Of a DNA stretch of 64,000 nucleotides, positions 48,493 through 60,164 are shown piece by piece. The DNA lies in assembly GCF_051014685.1 (NCBI RefSeq), contig NW_027478984.1, positions 1-64,000 on the forward strand, written 5' to 3'. This DNA is from Ptiloglossa arizonensis (lineage: Eukaryota; Arthropoda; Insecta; Hymenoptera; Colletidae). A model generated the notes under the pieces. The model saw only the letters and a list, made by a program, of their open reading frames with translations. It was not told the origin of the DNA and ran no database searches. The stretch's first letter is position 1; the number at the start of each line of letters is the position of its first letter. The translations under genes were made by a program, and so were the position numbers.

Positions 48493-51458
48493 CATCTGAA
48501 AGTAGAAAGTCGCCCGATTACAACGGTATGCGTACTTTTCCCCTAGAACGTTCTAGTTATGCTTGTCGAGCATCAGAACTGCGAAAATTTTGAGTTTCTC
48601 AAGCGTTTCTTACTTCCAAACTGCCATATCTCGCGAACGGATTGACCAATCCGCAAAATTTCTGTTGCATCTGAAAGTAGAAACTCGCCCGATTACAACG
48701 GTATGCGTACTTTTCCCGTAGGCCGTTGTAGTTATTCGTTTCGAGCATCCGAACTGCGAAAATTTTGAGTTTCTCAAGCGTTTCTTACTTCCAAACTGTC
48801 ATATCTCGCGAACGGATTGACCAATCCGCAAAATTTCTGTTGCATCTGAAAGTAGAAACTCGCCCGATTACAACGGTATGCGTACTTTTCCCCTAGGCCG
48901 TTCTAGTTATTCGTTTCGAGCATCAGAACTGCGAAAATTTTGAGTTTCTCAAGCGTTTCTTACTTCCAAACTGCCATATCTCGCGAACGGATTGACCAAA
49001 CCGCAAAATTTCTGTTGCATCTGAAAGTAGAAACTCGCCCGATTACAACGGTATGCGTACTTTTCCCCTAGGCCGTTCTGGTTATTCGTTTCGAGCATCA
49101 GAACTGTGAAAATTTTGAGTTTCTCAACCGTTTCTTACCTCCAAACTGCCATATCTCGCGAACGGATTGACCAATCCGCAAAATTTCTGTTCCATCTGAA
49201 AGTAGAAAGTCGCCCGATTACAACGGTATGCGTACTTTTCCCCTAGAACGTTCTAGTTATGCTTGTCGAGCATCAGAACTGCGAAAATTTTGAGTTTCTC
49301 AAGCGTTTCTTACTTCCAAACTGCCATATCTCGCGAACGGATTGACCAATCCGCAAAATTTCTGTTGCATCTGAAAGTAGAAACTCGCCCGATTACAACG
49401 CTATGCCTACTTTTCCCCTAGGCCGTTCTAGTTATTCGTTTCGAGCATCAGAACTGCGAAAATGTTGAGTTTCTCAAGCGTTTCTTACCTACAAACTGCC
49501 ATATCTCGCGAACGGATTGACCAATCCGCAAAATTTCTGTTGCATCTGAAAGTAGAAATTCGCCCGATTACAACGGTATGCGTACTTTTCCCCTAGACCG
49601 TTCTAGTTATGCTTGTCGAGCATCAGAACTGCGAAAATTTTGAGTTTCTCAAGCGTTTCTTACCTCCAAACTGCCATATCTCGCGAACGGATTGACCAAT
49701 CCGCAAAATTTCTGTTGCATCTGAAAGTAGAAATTCGCCCGATTACAACGGTATGCGTACTTTTCCCCTAGACCGTTCTAGTTATGCTTGTCGAGCATCA
49801 GAACTGCGAAAATTTTGAGTTTCTCAAGCGTTTCTTACTTCCAAACTGCCATATCTCGCGAACGGATTGACCAATCCGCAAAATTTCTGTTGCATCTGAA
49901 AGTAGAAACTCGCCCGATTACAACGGTATGCGTACTTTTCCCCTAGGCCGTTCTGGTTATTCGTTTCGAGCATCAGAACTGTGAAAATTTTGATTTTCTC
50001 AACCGTTTCTTACCTCCAAACTGCCATATCTCGCGAACGGATTGACCAATCCGCAAAATTTCTTTTCCATCTGAAAGTAGAAAGTCGCCCGATTACAACG
50101 GTATGCGTACTTTTCCCCTAGAACGTTCTAGTTATGCTTGTCGTGCATCAGAACTGCGAAAATTTTGAGTTTCTCAAGCGTTTCTTACCTCCAAACTGCC
50201 ATATCTCGCGAACGGATTGTCCAATCCGCAAAATTTCTGTTGCATCTGAAAGTAGAAACTCGCCCGATTACAACGCTATGCCTACTTTTCCCCTAGGCCG
50301 TTCTAGTTATTCGTTTCGAGCATCAGAACTGCGAAAATGTTGAGTTTCTCAAGCGTTTCTTACATACAAACTGCCATATCTCGCGAACGGATTGACCAAT
50401 CCGCAAAATTTCTGTTGCATCTGAAAGTAGAAATTCGCCCGATTACAACGGTATGCGTACTTTTCCCCTAGACCGTTCTAGTTATGCTTGTCGAGCATCA
50501 GAACTGCGAAAATTTTGAGTTTCTCAAGCGTTTCTTACCTCCAAACTGCCATATCTCGCGAACGGATTGACCAATCCGCAAAATTTCTGTTGCATCTGAA
50601 AGTAGAAACTCGCCCGATTACAACGGTATGCGTATTTTTCCCGTAGACCGTTGTAGTTATTCGTTTCGAGCATCAGAACTGCGAAAATTTTGAGTTTCTC
50701 AAGCGTTTCTTACTTCCAAACTGCCATATCTCGCGAACGGATTGACCAATCCGCAAAATTTCTGTTGCATCTGAAAGTAGAAACTCGCCCGATTACAACG
50801 GTATGCGTACTTTTCCCCTAGGCCGTTCTAGTTAATCGTTTCGAGCATCAGAACTGCAAAAATTTTGAGTTTCTCAAGCGTTTCTTACTTCCAAACTGCC
50901 ATATCTCGCGAACGGATTGACCAAACCGCAAAATTTCTGTTGCATCTGAAAGTAGAAACTCGCCCGATTACAACGCTATGCCTACTTTTCCCCTAGGCCG
51001 TTCTAGTTATTCGTTTCGAGCATCAGAACTGCGAAAATGTTGAGTTTCTCAAGCGTTTCTTACATACAAACTGCCATATCTCGCGAACGGATTGACCAAT
51101 CCGCAAAATTTCTGTTGCATCTGAAAGTAGAAATTCGCCCGATTACAACGGTATGCGTACTTTTCCCCTAGACCGTTCTAGTTATGCTTGTCGAGCATCA
51201 GAACTGCGAAAATTTTGAGTTTCTCAAGCGTTTCTTACTTCCAAACTGCCATATCTCGCGAACGGATTGACCAATCCGCAAAATTTCTGTTGCATCTGAA
51301 AGTAGAAACTCGCCCGATTACAACGGTATGCGTACTTTTCCCCTAGGCCGTTCTAGTTAATCGTTTCGAGCATCAGAACTGCAAAAATTTTGAGTTTCTC
51401 AAGCGTTTCTTACTTCCAAACTGCCATATCTCGCGAACGGATTGACCAAACCGCAAAA
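45115..51458. repeat. 3.15-kb (18-monomer) repeat overlapping the second 4.9-kb copy
   Basis: Positions about 45115-48308 repeat at 48265-51458, offset 3150 bp. The block holds the GTCGTGCATC/GGATTGTCC monomer, so that monomer now occurs three times (near 42092, 46992 and 50142). I noticed two differences, AAAGTCTCCC versus AAAGTCGCCC (46061 and 49211) and CTTACAAAC versus CCTACAAAC (46339 and 49489). The repeat ends at AAACTTC versus AAATTTC. Confidence 0.9.
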
Positions 51459-52572
51459 TTTCTGTTGCATCTGAAAGTAGAAACTCGCCCGATTACAACG
51501 GTATGCGTACTTTTCCCCTAGGCCGTTCTGGTTATTCGTTTCGAGCATCAGAACTGCGAAAATTTGGAGTTTCTCAAGCGTTTCTTACCTCCAAACTGCC
51601 ATATCTCGCGAACGGATTGACCAATCCGCAAAATTTCTTTTCCATCTGAAAGTAGAAAGTCGCCCGATTACAACGGTATGCGTACTTTTCCCCTAGAACG
51701 TTCTAGTTATGCTTGTCGAGCATCAGAACTGCGAAAATTTTGAGTTTCTCAAGCGTTTCTTACCTCCAAACTGCCATATCTCGCGAACGGATTGACCAAT
51801 CCGCAAAATTTCTGTTCCATCTGAAAGTAGAAAGTCGCCCGATTACAACGGTATGCGTACTTTTCCCCTAGACCGTTCTAGTTATGCTTGTCGAGCATCA
51901 GAACTGCGAAAATTTTGAGTTTCTCAAGCGTTTCTTACTTCCAAACTGCCATATCTCGCGAACGGATTGACCAATCCGCAAAATTTCTGTTGCATCTGAA
52001 AGTAGAAACTCGCCCGATTACAACGGTATGCGTACTTTTCCCCTAGGCCGTTCTAGTTAATCGTTTCGAGCATCAGAACTGCAAAAATTTTGAGTTTCTC
52101 AAGCGTTTCTTACTTCCAAACTGCCATATCTCGCGAACGGATTGACCAAACCGCAAAATTTCTGTTGCATCTGAAAGTAGAAACTCGCCCGATTACAACG
52201 GTATGCGTACTTTTCCCCTAGGCCGTTCTGGTTATTCGTTTCGAGCATCAGAACTGCGAAAATTTGGAGTTTCTCAAGCGTTTCTTACCTCCAAACTGCC
52301 ATATCTCGCGAACGGATTGACCAATCCGCAAAATTTCTTTTCCATCTGAAAGTAGAAAGTCGCCCGATTACAACGGTATGCGTACTTTTCCCCTAGAACG
52401 TTCTAGTTATGCTTGTCGAGCATCAGAACTGCGAAAATTTTGAGTTTCTCAAGCGTTTCTTACCTCCAAACTGCCATATCTCGCGAACGGATTGACCAAT
52501 CCGCAAAATTTCTGTTCCATCTGAAAGTAGAAAGTCGCCCGATTACAACGGTATGCGTACTTTTCCCCTAGA
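51135..52572. repeat. 4-monomer (700-bp) tandem duplication
   Basis: Positions 51135-51872 repeat at 51835-52572. The unit includes GTTCTGGTTA with AATTTGGAG (51561 and 52261) and TTCTTTTCCATC. The AATTTGGAG stretch here looks like a patch of Domain I type sequence inside the GTTCTGG haplotype. That haplotype normally carries ACTGTGA, so short gene conversion is possible. Confidence 0.88.
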
Positions 52573-54847
52573 ACGTTCTAGTTATGCTTGTCGAGCATCA
52601 GAACTGCGAAAATTTTGAGTTTCTCAAGCGTTTCTTACCTACAAAATGCCATATCTCGCGAACGGATTGACCAATCCGCAAAATTTCTGTTGCATCTGAA
52701 AGTAGAAACTCGCCCGATTACAACGGTATGCGTACTTTTCCCGTAGGCCGTTTTAGTTATTCGTTTCGAGCATGAGAACTGCGAAAATTTTGGGTTTCTC
52801 AAGCGTTGCTTACCTCGAAACTGGCATATCTCGCGAACGGATTGACCAATCCGCAAAATTTCTGTTACATCTGAAAGTAGAAACTCGCCCGATTACAAAG
52901 GTATGCGTACTTTTCCCCTAGGCCGTTCTAGTTAATCGTTTCGAGCATCAGAACTGCGAAAATTTTGAGTCTCTCAAGCGTTTCTTACTTCCAAACTGCC
53001 ATATCTCGCGAACGGATTGACAAATCCGCAAAATTTCTGTTGCAACTGAAAGTAGAAACTCGCCCGATTACAACGGTATGCGTACTTTTCCCCTAGGCCG
53101 TTCTAGTTAATCGTTTCGAGCATCAGAACTGCAAAAATTTTGAGTGTCTCAAGCGTTTCTTACTTCCAAACTGCCATATCTCGCGAACGGATTGACCAAA
53201 CCGCAAAATTTCTGTTGCATCTGAAAGTAGAAACTCGCCCGATTACAACGGTATGCGTACTTTTCCCCTAGGCCGTTCTGGTTATTCGTTTCGAGCATCA
53301 GAACTGTGAAAATTTTGAGTTTCTCAACCGTTTCTTACCTCCAAACTGCCATATCTCGCGAACGGATTGACCAATCCGCAAAATTTCTGTTCCATCTGAA
53401 AGTAGAAAGTCGCCCGATTACAACGGTATGCGTACTTTTCCCCTAGACCGTTCTAGTTATGCTTGTCGAGCATCAGAACTGCGAAAATTTTGAGTTTCTC
53501 AAGCGTTTCTTACCTCCAAACTGCCATATCTCGCGAACGGATTGACCAATCCGCAAAATTTCTGTTGCATCTGAAAGTAGAAACTCGCCCGATTACAACG
53601 CTATGCCTACTTTTCCCCTAGGCCGTTCTAGTTATTCGTTTCGAGCATCAGAACTGCGAAAATGTTGAGTTTCTCAAGCGTTTCTTACCTACAAACTGCC
53701 ATATCTCGCGAACGGATTGACCAATCCGCAAAATTTCTGTTGCATCTGAAAGTAGAAATTCGCCCGATTACAACGGTATGCGTACTTTTCCCCTAGACCG
53801 TTCTAGTTATGCTTGTCGAGCATCAGAACTGCGAAAATTTTGAGTTTCTCAAGCGTTTCTTACCTCCAAACTGCCATATCTCGCGAACGGATTGACCAAT
53901 CCGCAAAATTTCTGTTGCATCTGAAAGTAGAAACTCGCCCGATTACAACGGTATGCGTACTTTTCCCCTAGACCGTTCTAGTTATGCTTGTCGAGCATCA
54001 GAACTGCGAAAATTTTGAGTTTCTCAAGCGTTTCTTACCTCCAAACTGCCATATCTCGCGAACGGATTGACCAATCCGCAAAATTTCTGATGCATCTGAA
54101 AGTAGAAACTCGCCCGATTACAACGGTATGCGTACTTTTCCCCTAGGCCGCTCTAGTTATTCGTTTCGAGCATCAGAACTGCGAAAATTTTGAGTTTCTC
54201 AAGCGTTTCTTACCTCCAAACTGCCATATCTCGCGAACGGATTGACTAATCCGCAAAATTTCTGTTGCATCTGAAAGTAGAAACTCGCCCGATTACAAAG
54301 GTATGCGTACTTTTCCCCTAGGCCGTTCTAGTTATTCGTTTCGAGCATCAGAACTGCGAAAATTTTGAGTTTCTCAAGCGTTTCTTACTTCCAAACTGCC
54401 ATATCTCGCGAACGGATTGACCAATCCGCAAAATTTCTGTTGCATCTGAAAGTAGAAACTCGCCCGATTACAACGGTATGCATACTTTTCCCCTAGGCCG
54501 TTCTAGTTAATCGTTTCGAGCATCAGAACTGCGAAAATTTTGAGTCTCTCAAGCGTTTCTTACTTCCAAACTGCCATATCTCGCGAACGGATTGACCAAT
54601 CCGCAAAATTTCTGATGCATCTGAAAGTAGAAACTCGCCCGATTACAACGGTATGCGTACTTTTCCCCTCGGCCGCTCTAGTTATTCGTTTCGGGCATCA
54701 GAACTCCGAAAATTTTGTGTTTCTCAAGTGTTTCATACTTCCAAACTGCCATATCTCGCGAACGGATTGACCAATCCGCAAAATTTCTGTTGCATCTGAA
54801 AGTAGAAACTCGCCCGTATACAACGGTATGCGTACGTTTCCCCTAGG

Positions 54848-55514
54848 CCGTTCTAGTTATGCTTGTCGAGCATCAGAACTGCGAAAATTTTGAGTTTCTC
54901 AAGCGTTTCTTACCTCCAAACTGCCATATCTCGCGAACGGATTGACCAATCCGCAAAATTTCTGTTGCATCTGAAAGTAGAAACTCGCCCGATTACAACG
55001 CTATGCCTACTTTTCCCCTAGGCCGTTCTAGTTATTCGTTTCGAGCATCAGAACTGCGAAAATGTTGAGTTTCTCAAGCGTTTCTTACCTACAAACTGCC
55101 ATATCTCGCGAACGGATTGACCAATCCGCAAAATTTCTGTTGCATCTGAAAGTAGAAATTCGCCCGATTACAACGGTATGCGTACTTTTCCCCTAGACCG
55201 TTCTAGTTATGCTTGTCGAGCATCAGAACTGCGAAAATTTTGAGTTTCTCAAGCGTTTCTTACCTCCAAACTGCCATATCTCGCGAACGGATTGACCAAT
55301 CCGCAAAATTTCTGTTGCATCTGAAAGTAGAAACTCGCCCGATTACAACGGTATGCGTACTTTTCCCCTAGACCGTTCTAGTTATGCTTGTCGAGCATCA
55401 GAACTGCGAAAATTTTGAGTTTCTCAAGCGTTTCTTACCTCCAAACTGCCATATCTCGCGAACGGATTGACCAATCCGCAAAATTTCTGATGCATCTGAA
55501 AGTAGAAACTCGCC
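54848..55514. repeat. 8-monomer-offset duplicate of 53448-54114
   Basis: The segments match at 1400 bp (8 x 175), through CGCTATGCCTAC (53601 and 55001), an AAATTCG/TAGACC monomer and the start of a GATGC monomer. The match ends exactly at the extra C near 55515. The sequence after 55800 instead matches 54050-54350 at 1751 bp (10 monomers + 1). Confidence 0.85.
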
Positions 55515-55516
55515 CC
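55511..55516. other. 1-bp insertion (CGCCCC)
   Basis: CGCCCGATT becomes CGCCCCGATT, giving a 176-bp monomer. It lies at the junction where the match to 54114 ends and a TAGAACG/ATGCTTGTCG haplotype begins, so it may mark a recombination breakpoint. Confidence 0.85.
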
Positions 55517-56336
55517 GATTACAACGGTATGCGTACTTTTCCCCTAGAACGTTCTAGTTATGCTTGTCGAGCATCAGAACTGCGAAAATTTTGAGTTTCT
55601 CAAGCGTTTCTTACCTCCAAACTGCCATATCTCGCGAACGGATTGACCAATCCGCAAAATTTCTGTTCCATCTGAAAGTAGAAAGTCGCCCGATTACAAC
55701 GGTGTGCGTACTTTTCCCCTAGAACGTTCTAGTTATGCTTGTCGAGCATCAGAACTGCGAAAATTTTGAGTTTCTCAAGCGTTTCTTACCTCCAAACTGC
55801 CATATCTCGCGAACGGATTGACCAATCCGCAAAATTTCTGATGCATCTGAAAGTAGAAACTCGCCCGATTACAACGGTATGCGTACTTTTCCCCTAGGCC
55901 GCTCTAGTTATTCGTTTCGAGCATCAGAACTGCGAAAATTTTGAGTTTCTCAAGCGTTTCTTACCTCCAAACTGCCATATCTCGCGAACGGATTGACTAA
56001 TCCGCAAAATTTCTGTTGCATCTGAAAGTAGAAACTCGCCCGATTACAAAGGTATGCGTACTTTTCCCCTAGGCCGTTCTAGTTATTCGTTTCGAGCATC
56101 AGAACTGCGAAAATTTTGAATTTCTCAAGCGTTTCTTACCTCCAAACTGCCATATCTCGCGAACGGATTGACCAATCCGCAAAATTTCTGTTGCATCTGA
56201 AAGTAGAAACTCGCCCGATTACAACGGTATGCGTACTTTTCCCCTAGTCCGTTCTAGTTATTCGTTTCGAGCATCAGAACTGCGAAAATTTTGAGTTTCT
56301 CAAGCGTTTCTTACCTCCAAACTGCCATATCTCGCG

Positions 56337-56856
56337 AACGGATTGACCAATCCGCAAAATTTCTGTTCCATCTGAAAGTAGAAAGTCGCCCGATTACAAC
56401 GGTATGCGTACTTATCGCCTAGAACGTTCTAGTTATGCTTGTCGAGCATCAGAACTGCGAAAATTTTGAGTTTCTCAAGCGTTTCTTACCTCCAAACTGC
56501 CATATCTCGCGAACGGATTGACCAATCCGCAAAATTTCTGTTCCATCTGAAAGTAGAAAGTCGCCCGATTACAACGGTATGCGTACTTTTCCCCTAGAAC
56601 GTTCTAGTTATGCTTGTCGAGCATCAGAACTGCGAAAATTTTGAGTTTCTCAAGCGTTTCTTACCTACAAAATGCCATATCTCGCGAACGGATTGACCAA
56701 TCCGCAAAATTTCTGTTGCATCTGAAAGTAGAAACTCGCCCGATTACAACGGTATGCGTACTTTTCCGTAGGCCGTTTTAGTTATTCGTTTCGAGCATGA
56801 GAACTGCGAAAATTTTGGGTTTCTCAAGCGTTGCTTACCTCCAAACTGCCATACCT
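56337..56856. repeat. 23-monomer-offset duplicate of 52311-52830
   Basis: The segments match at 4026 bp (23 x 175 + 1, the extra base being at 55515). The series runs TTCCATCTG/AAAGTCG/TAGAACG monomers, then CTACAAAATGCC, then GTTTTAG with CATGAGAAC, GGGTTTCTC and GTTGCTTA. In this copy CTTTTCCCGTAGG has lost one C (near 56766). Confidence 0.83.
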
Positions 56857-56949
56857 CGCGAACGGATTGAACAATCCGCAAAATTTCTGTTGCATCTGAA
56901 AGTAGAAACTCGCCCGTATACAACGGTATGCGTACGTTTCCCCTAGGCC

Positions 56950-57395
56950 GTTCTAGTTATTCGTTTCGAGCATCAGAACTGCGAAAATTTTGAGTTTCTC
57001 AAGCGTTTCTTACTTCCAAACTGCCATATCTCGCGAACGGATTGACCAATCCGCAAAATTTCTGTTGCATCTGAAAGGAGAAACTCGCCCGATTACAACG
57101 GTATGCATACTTTTCCCCTAGGCCGTTCTAGTTAATCGTTTCGAGCATCAGAACTGCGAAAATTTTGAGTCTCTCAAGCGTTTCTTACTTCCAAACTGCC
57201 ATATCTCGCGAACGGATTGACCAATCCGCAAAATTTCTGATGCATCTGAAAGTAGAAACTCGCCCGATTACAACGGTATGCGTACTTTTCCCCTCTGCCG
57301 CTCTAGTTATTCGTTTCGGGCATCAGAACTCCGAAAATTTTGTGTTTCTCAAGTGTTTCATACTTCCAAACTGCCATATCTCGCGAACGGATTGA
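56950..57395. repeat. 15-monomer-offset duplicate of 54325-54770
   Basis: The segments match at 2625 bp (15 x 175). They share TATGCATAC (54480 and 57105), GAGTCTCTC, GATGC, GCTCTAG with TTTCGGGCATC, and AACTCCGAAA with GTGTTTCTCAAGTGTTTCAT. Private changes are CTGAAAGGAG and CCCCTCTGCCG in this copy versus CCCCTCGGCCG in the other. Confidence 0.85.
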
Positions 57396-57549
57396 GCAAT
57401 CCGCAAAATTTCTGTTGCATCTGAAAGTAGAAACTCGCCCGATTACAACGGTATGCGTACTTTTCCCCTAGGCCGTTCTGGTTATTCGTTTCGAGCATCA
57501 GAACTGTGAAAATTTTGAGTTTCTCAACCGTTTCTTACCTCCAAACTGT

Positions 57550-57568
57550 CATATCTCGGGCGGAACGG
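57550..57568. other. 3-bp length change at the TCGCGA site
   Basis: ATATCTCGCGAACGG reads ATATCTCGGGCGGAACGG here, a net gain of three bases. It is the largest indel seen after 1760 and is not copied anywhere else in the window. It removes the TCGCGA site but leaves the adjacent 16-bp dyad intact. It could be a private mutation or a local base-calling error. Confidence 0.85.
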
Positions 57569-57899
57569 ATTGACCAATCCGCAAAATTTCTGTTGCATCT
57601 GAAAGTAGAAAGTCGCCCGATTACAACGGTATGCCTACTTTTCCCCTAGAACGTTCTAGTTATGCTTGTCGAGAATCAGAACTGCGAAAATTTTGAGTTT
57701 CTCAAGCGTTTCTTGCCTCCAAACTGCCATATCTCGCGAACGGATTGACCAATCCGCAAAATTTCTGTTCCATCTGAAAGTAGAAAGTCGCCCGATTACA
57801 ACGGTATGCGTACTTTTCCCCTAGAACGTTCTAGTTATGCTTGTCGAGCATCAGAACTGCGAAAATTTTGAGTTTCTCAAGCGTTTCTTACCTACAAAA

Positions 57900-60164
57900 T
57901 GCCATATCTCGCGAACGGATTGACCAATCCGCAAAATTTCTGTTGCATCTGAAAGTAGAAACTCGCCCGATTACAACGGTATGCGTACTTTTCCCGTAGG
58001 CCGTTGTAGTTATTCCCTTCGAGCATCAGAACTGCGAAAATTTTGAGTTTCTCAAGCGTTTCTTACCTCCAAACTGCCATATCTCGCGAACGGATTGAAC
58101 AATCCGCAAAATTTCTGTTGCATCTGAAAGTAGAAACTCGCCCGTATACAACGGTATGCGTACGTTTCCCCTAGGCCGTTCTAGTTATTCGTTTCGAGCA
58201 TCAGAACTGCGAAAATTTTGAGTTTCTCAAGCGTTTCTTACTTCCAAACTGCCATATCTCGCGAACGGATTGACCAATCCGCAAAATTTCTGTTGCATCT
58301 GAAAGTAGAAACTCGCCCGATTACAACGGTATGCGTACTTTTCCCCTAGGCCGTTCTAGTTAATCGTTTCGAGCATCAGAACTGCGAAAATTTTGAGTCT
58401 CTCAAGCGTTTCTTACTTCCAAACTGCCATATCTCGCGAACGGATTGACCAATCCGCAAAATTTCTGTTGCATCTGAAAGTAGAAACTCGCCCGATTACA
58501 ACGGTATGCGTACTTTTCCCCTAGGCCGTTCTGGTTATTCGTTTCGAGCATCAGAACTGTGAAAATTTTGAGTTTCTCAACCGTTTCTTACCTCCAAACT
58601 GCCATATCTCGCGAACGGATTGACCAATCCGCAAAATTTCTGTTGCATCTGAAAGTAGAAAGTCGCCCGATTACAACGGTATGCCTACTTTTCCCCTAGA
58701 ACGTTATAGTTATGCTTGTCGAGCATCAGAACTGCGAAAATTTTGAGTTTCTCAAGCGTTTCTTACCTCCAAACTGCCATATCTCGCGAACGGATTGACC
58801 AATCCGCAAAATTTCTATTGCATCTGAAAGTAGAAAGTCGCCCGATTACAACGGTATGCCTACTTTTCCCCTAGACCGTTCTAGTTATGCTTGTCGAGCA
58901 TCAGAACTGCGAAAATTTTGAGTTTCTCAAGCGTTTCTTACCTCCAAACTGCCATATCTCGCGAACGGATTGACCAATCCGCAAAATTTCTGTTGCATCT
59001 GAAAGTAGAAACTCGCCCGATTACAACGGTATGCGTACTTTTCCCGTAGGCCGTTGTAGTTATTCCCTTCGAGCATCAGAACTGCGAAAATTTTGAGTTT
59101 CTCAAGCGTTTCTTACCTCCAAACTGCCATATCTCGCGAACGGATTGAACAATCCGCAAAATTTCTGTTGCATCTGAAAGTAGAAACTCGCCCGTATACA
59201 ACGGTATGCGTACGTTTCCCCTAGGCCGTTCTAGTTATTCGTTTCGAGCATCAGAACTGCGAAAATTTTGAGTTTCTCAAGCGTTTCTTACTTCCAAACT
59301 GCCATATCTAGCGAACGGATTGACCAATCCGCAAAATTTCTGTTGCATCTGAAAGTAGAAACTCGCCCGATTACAACGGTATGCGTACTTTTCCCCTAGG
59401 CCGTTCTAGTTAATCGTTTCGAGCATCAGAACTGCGAAAATTTTGAGTCTCTCAAGCGTTTCTTACTTCCAAACTGCCATATCTCGCGAACGGATTGACC
59501 AATCCGCAAAATTTCTGTTGCATCTGAAAGTAGAAACTCGCCCGATTACAACGGTATGCGTACTTTTCCCCTAGGCCGTTCTGGTTATTCGTTTCGAGCA
59601 TCAGAACTGTGAAAATTTTGAGTTTCTCAACCGTTTCTTACCTCCAAACTGCCATATCTCGCGAACGGATTGACCAATCCGCAAAATTTCTGTTGCATCT
59701 GAAAGTAGAAAGTCGCCCGATTACAACGGTATGCCTACTTTTCCCCTAGAACGTTATAGTTATGCTTGTCGAGCATCAGAACTGCGAAAATTTTGAGTTT
59801 CTCAAGCGTTTCTTACCTCCAAACTGCCATATCTCGCGAACGGATTGACCAATCCGCAAAATTTCTGTTGCATCTGAAAGTAGAAACTCGCCCGATTACA
59901 ACGGTATGCGTACTTTTCCCCTAGACCGTTCTAGTTATGCTTGTCGAGCATCAGAACTGCGAAAATTTTGAGTTTCTCAAGCGTTTCTTACCTCCAAACT
60001 GCCATATCTCGCGAACGGATTGACCAATCCGCAAAATTTCTGTTGCATCTGAAAGTAGAAACTCGCCCGATTACAACGGTATGCGTACTTTTCCCGTAGG
60101 CCGTTGTAGTTATTCCCTTCGAGCATCAGAACTGCGAAAATTTTGAGTTTCTCAAGCGTTTCTT
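57900..60164. repeat. 6-monomer (1050-bp) higher-order repeat
   Basis: Positions 57900-59114 match 58950-60164 at 1050 bp. The TATTCCCTTCG marker is at 58011, 59061 and 60111. The unit order is CCCGTAGG/GTTGTAG/TATTCCCTTCG, GAACAATCC with CCCGTATAC and GTACGTTTCC, GTTAATCG with GAGTCTCTC, GTTCTGG with ACTGTGA and TCAACCG, AAAGTCG with TGCCTAC and ACGTTATAG, then a TAGACC/ATGCTTG monomer. Private changes include TCTAGCGAAC at 59308. Confidence 0.9.

Larger units (their letters stand above)
28408..52700. repeat. Domain III: most homogenised core of the window
   Basis: Almost all of this domain belongs to large, nearly identical tandem blocks: a roughly 31-monomer unit in two copies, a 28-monomer unit in two copies, then 18- and 4-monomer repeats. 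Prominent haplotypes are GTTAATCG with GCAAAAATTT, GTTCTGGTTA with ACTGTGAAAA and TCAACCG, TTCCATCTG with AAAGTCG and TAGAACG, CGAATACTACGG, and CGCTATGCCTAC. Low divergence and long blocks suggest this is the most recently amplified part of the window. Confidence 0.8.

Noticed and set aside
42084..50343. Identical 69-codon open frames at 42084, 46984 and 50134, which could look like a small repeated gene.
   Set aside because: They lie inside ordinary satellite monomers and are identical only because the 4.9-kb and 3.15-kb blocks were duplicated. They span little more than one monomer, and the frame rotates with the 175-bp unit. No ribosome-binding, promoter or codon signal sets them apart.
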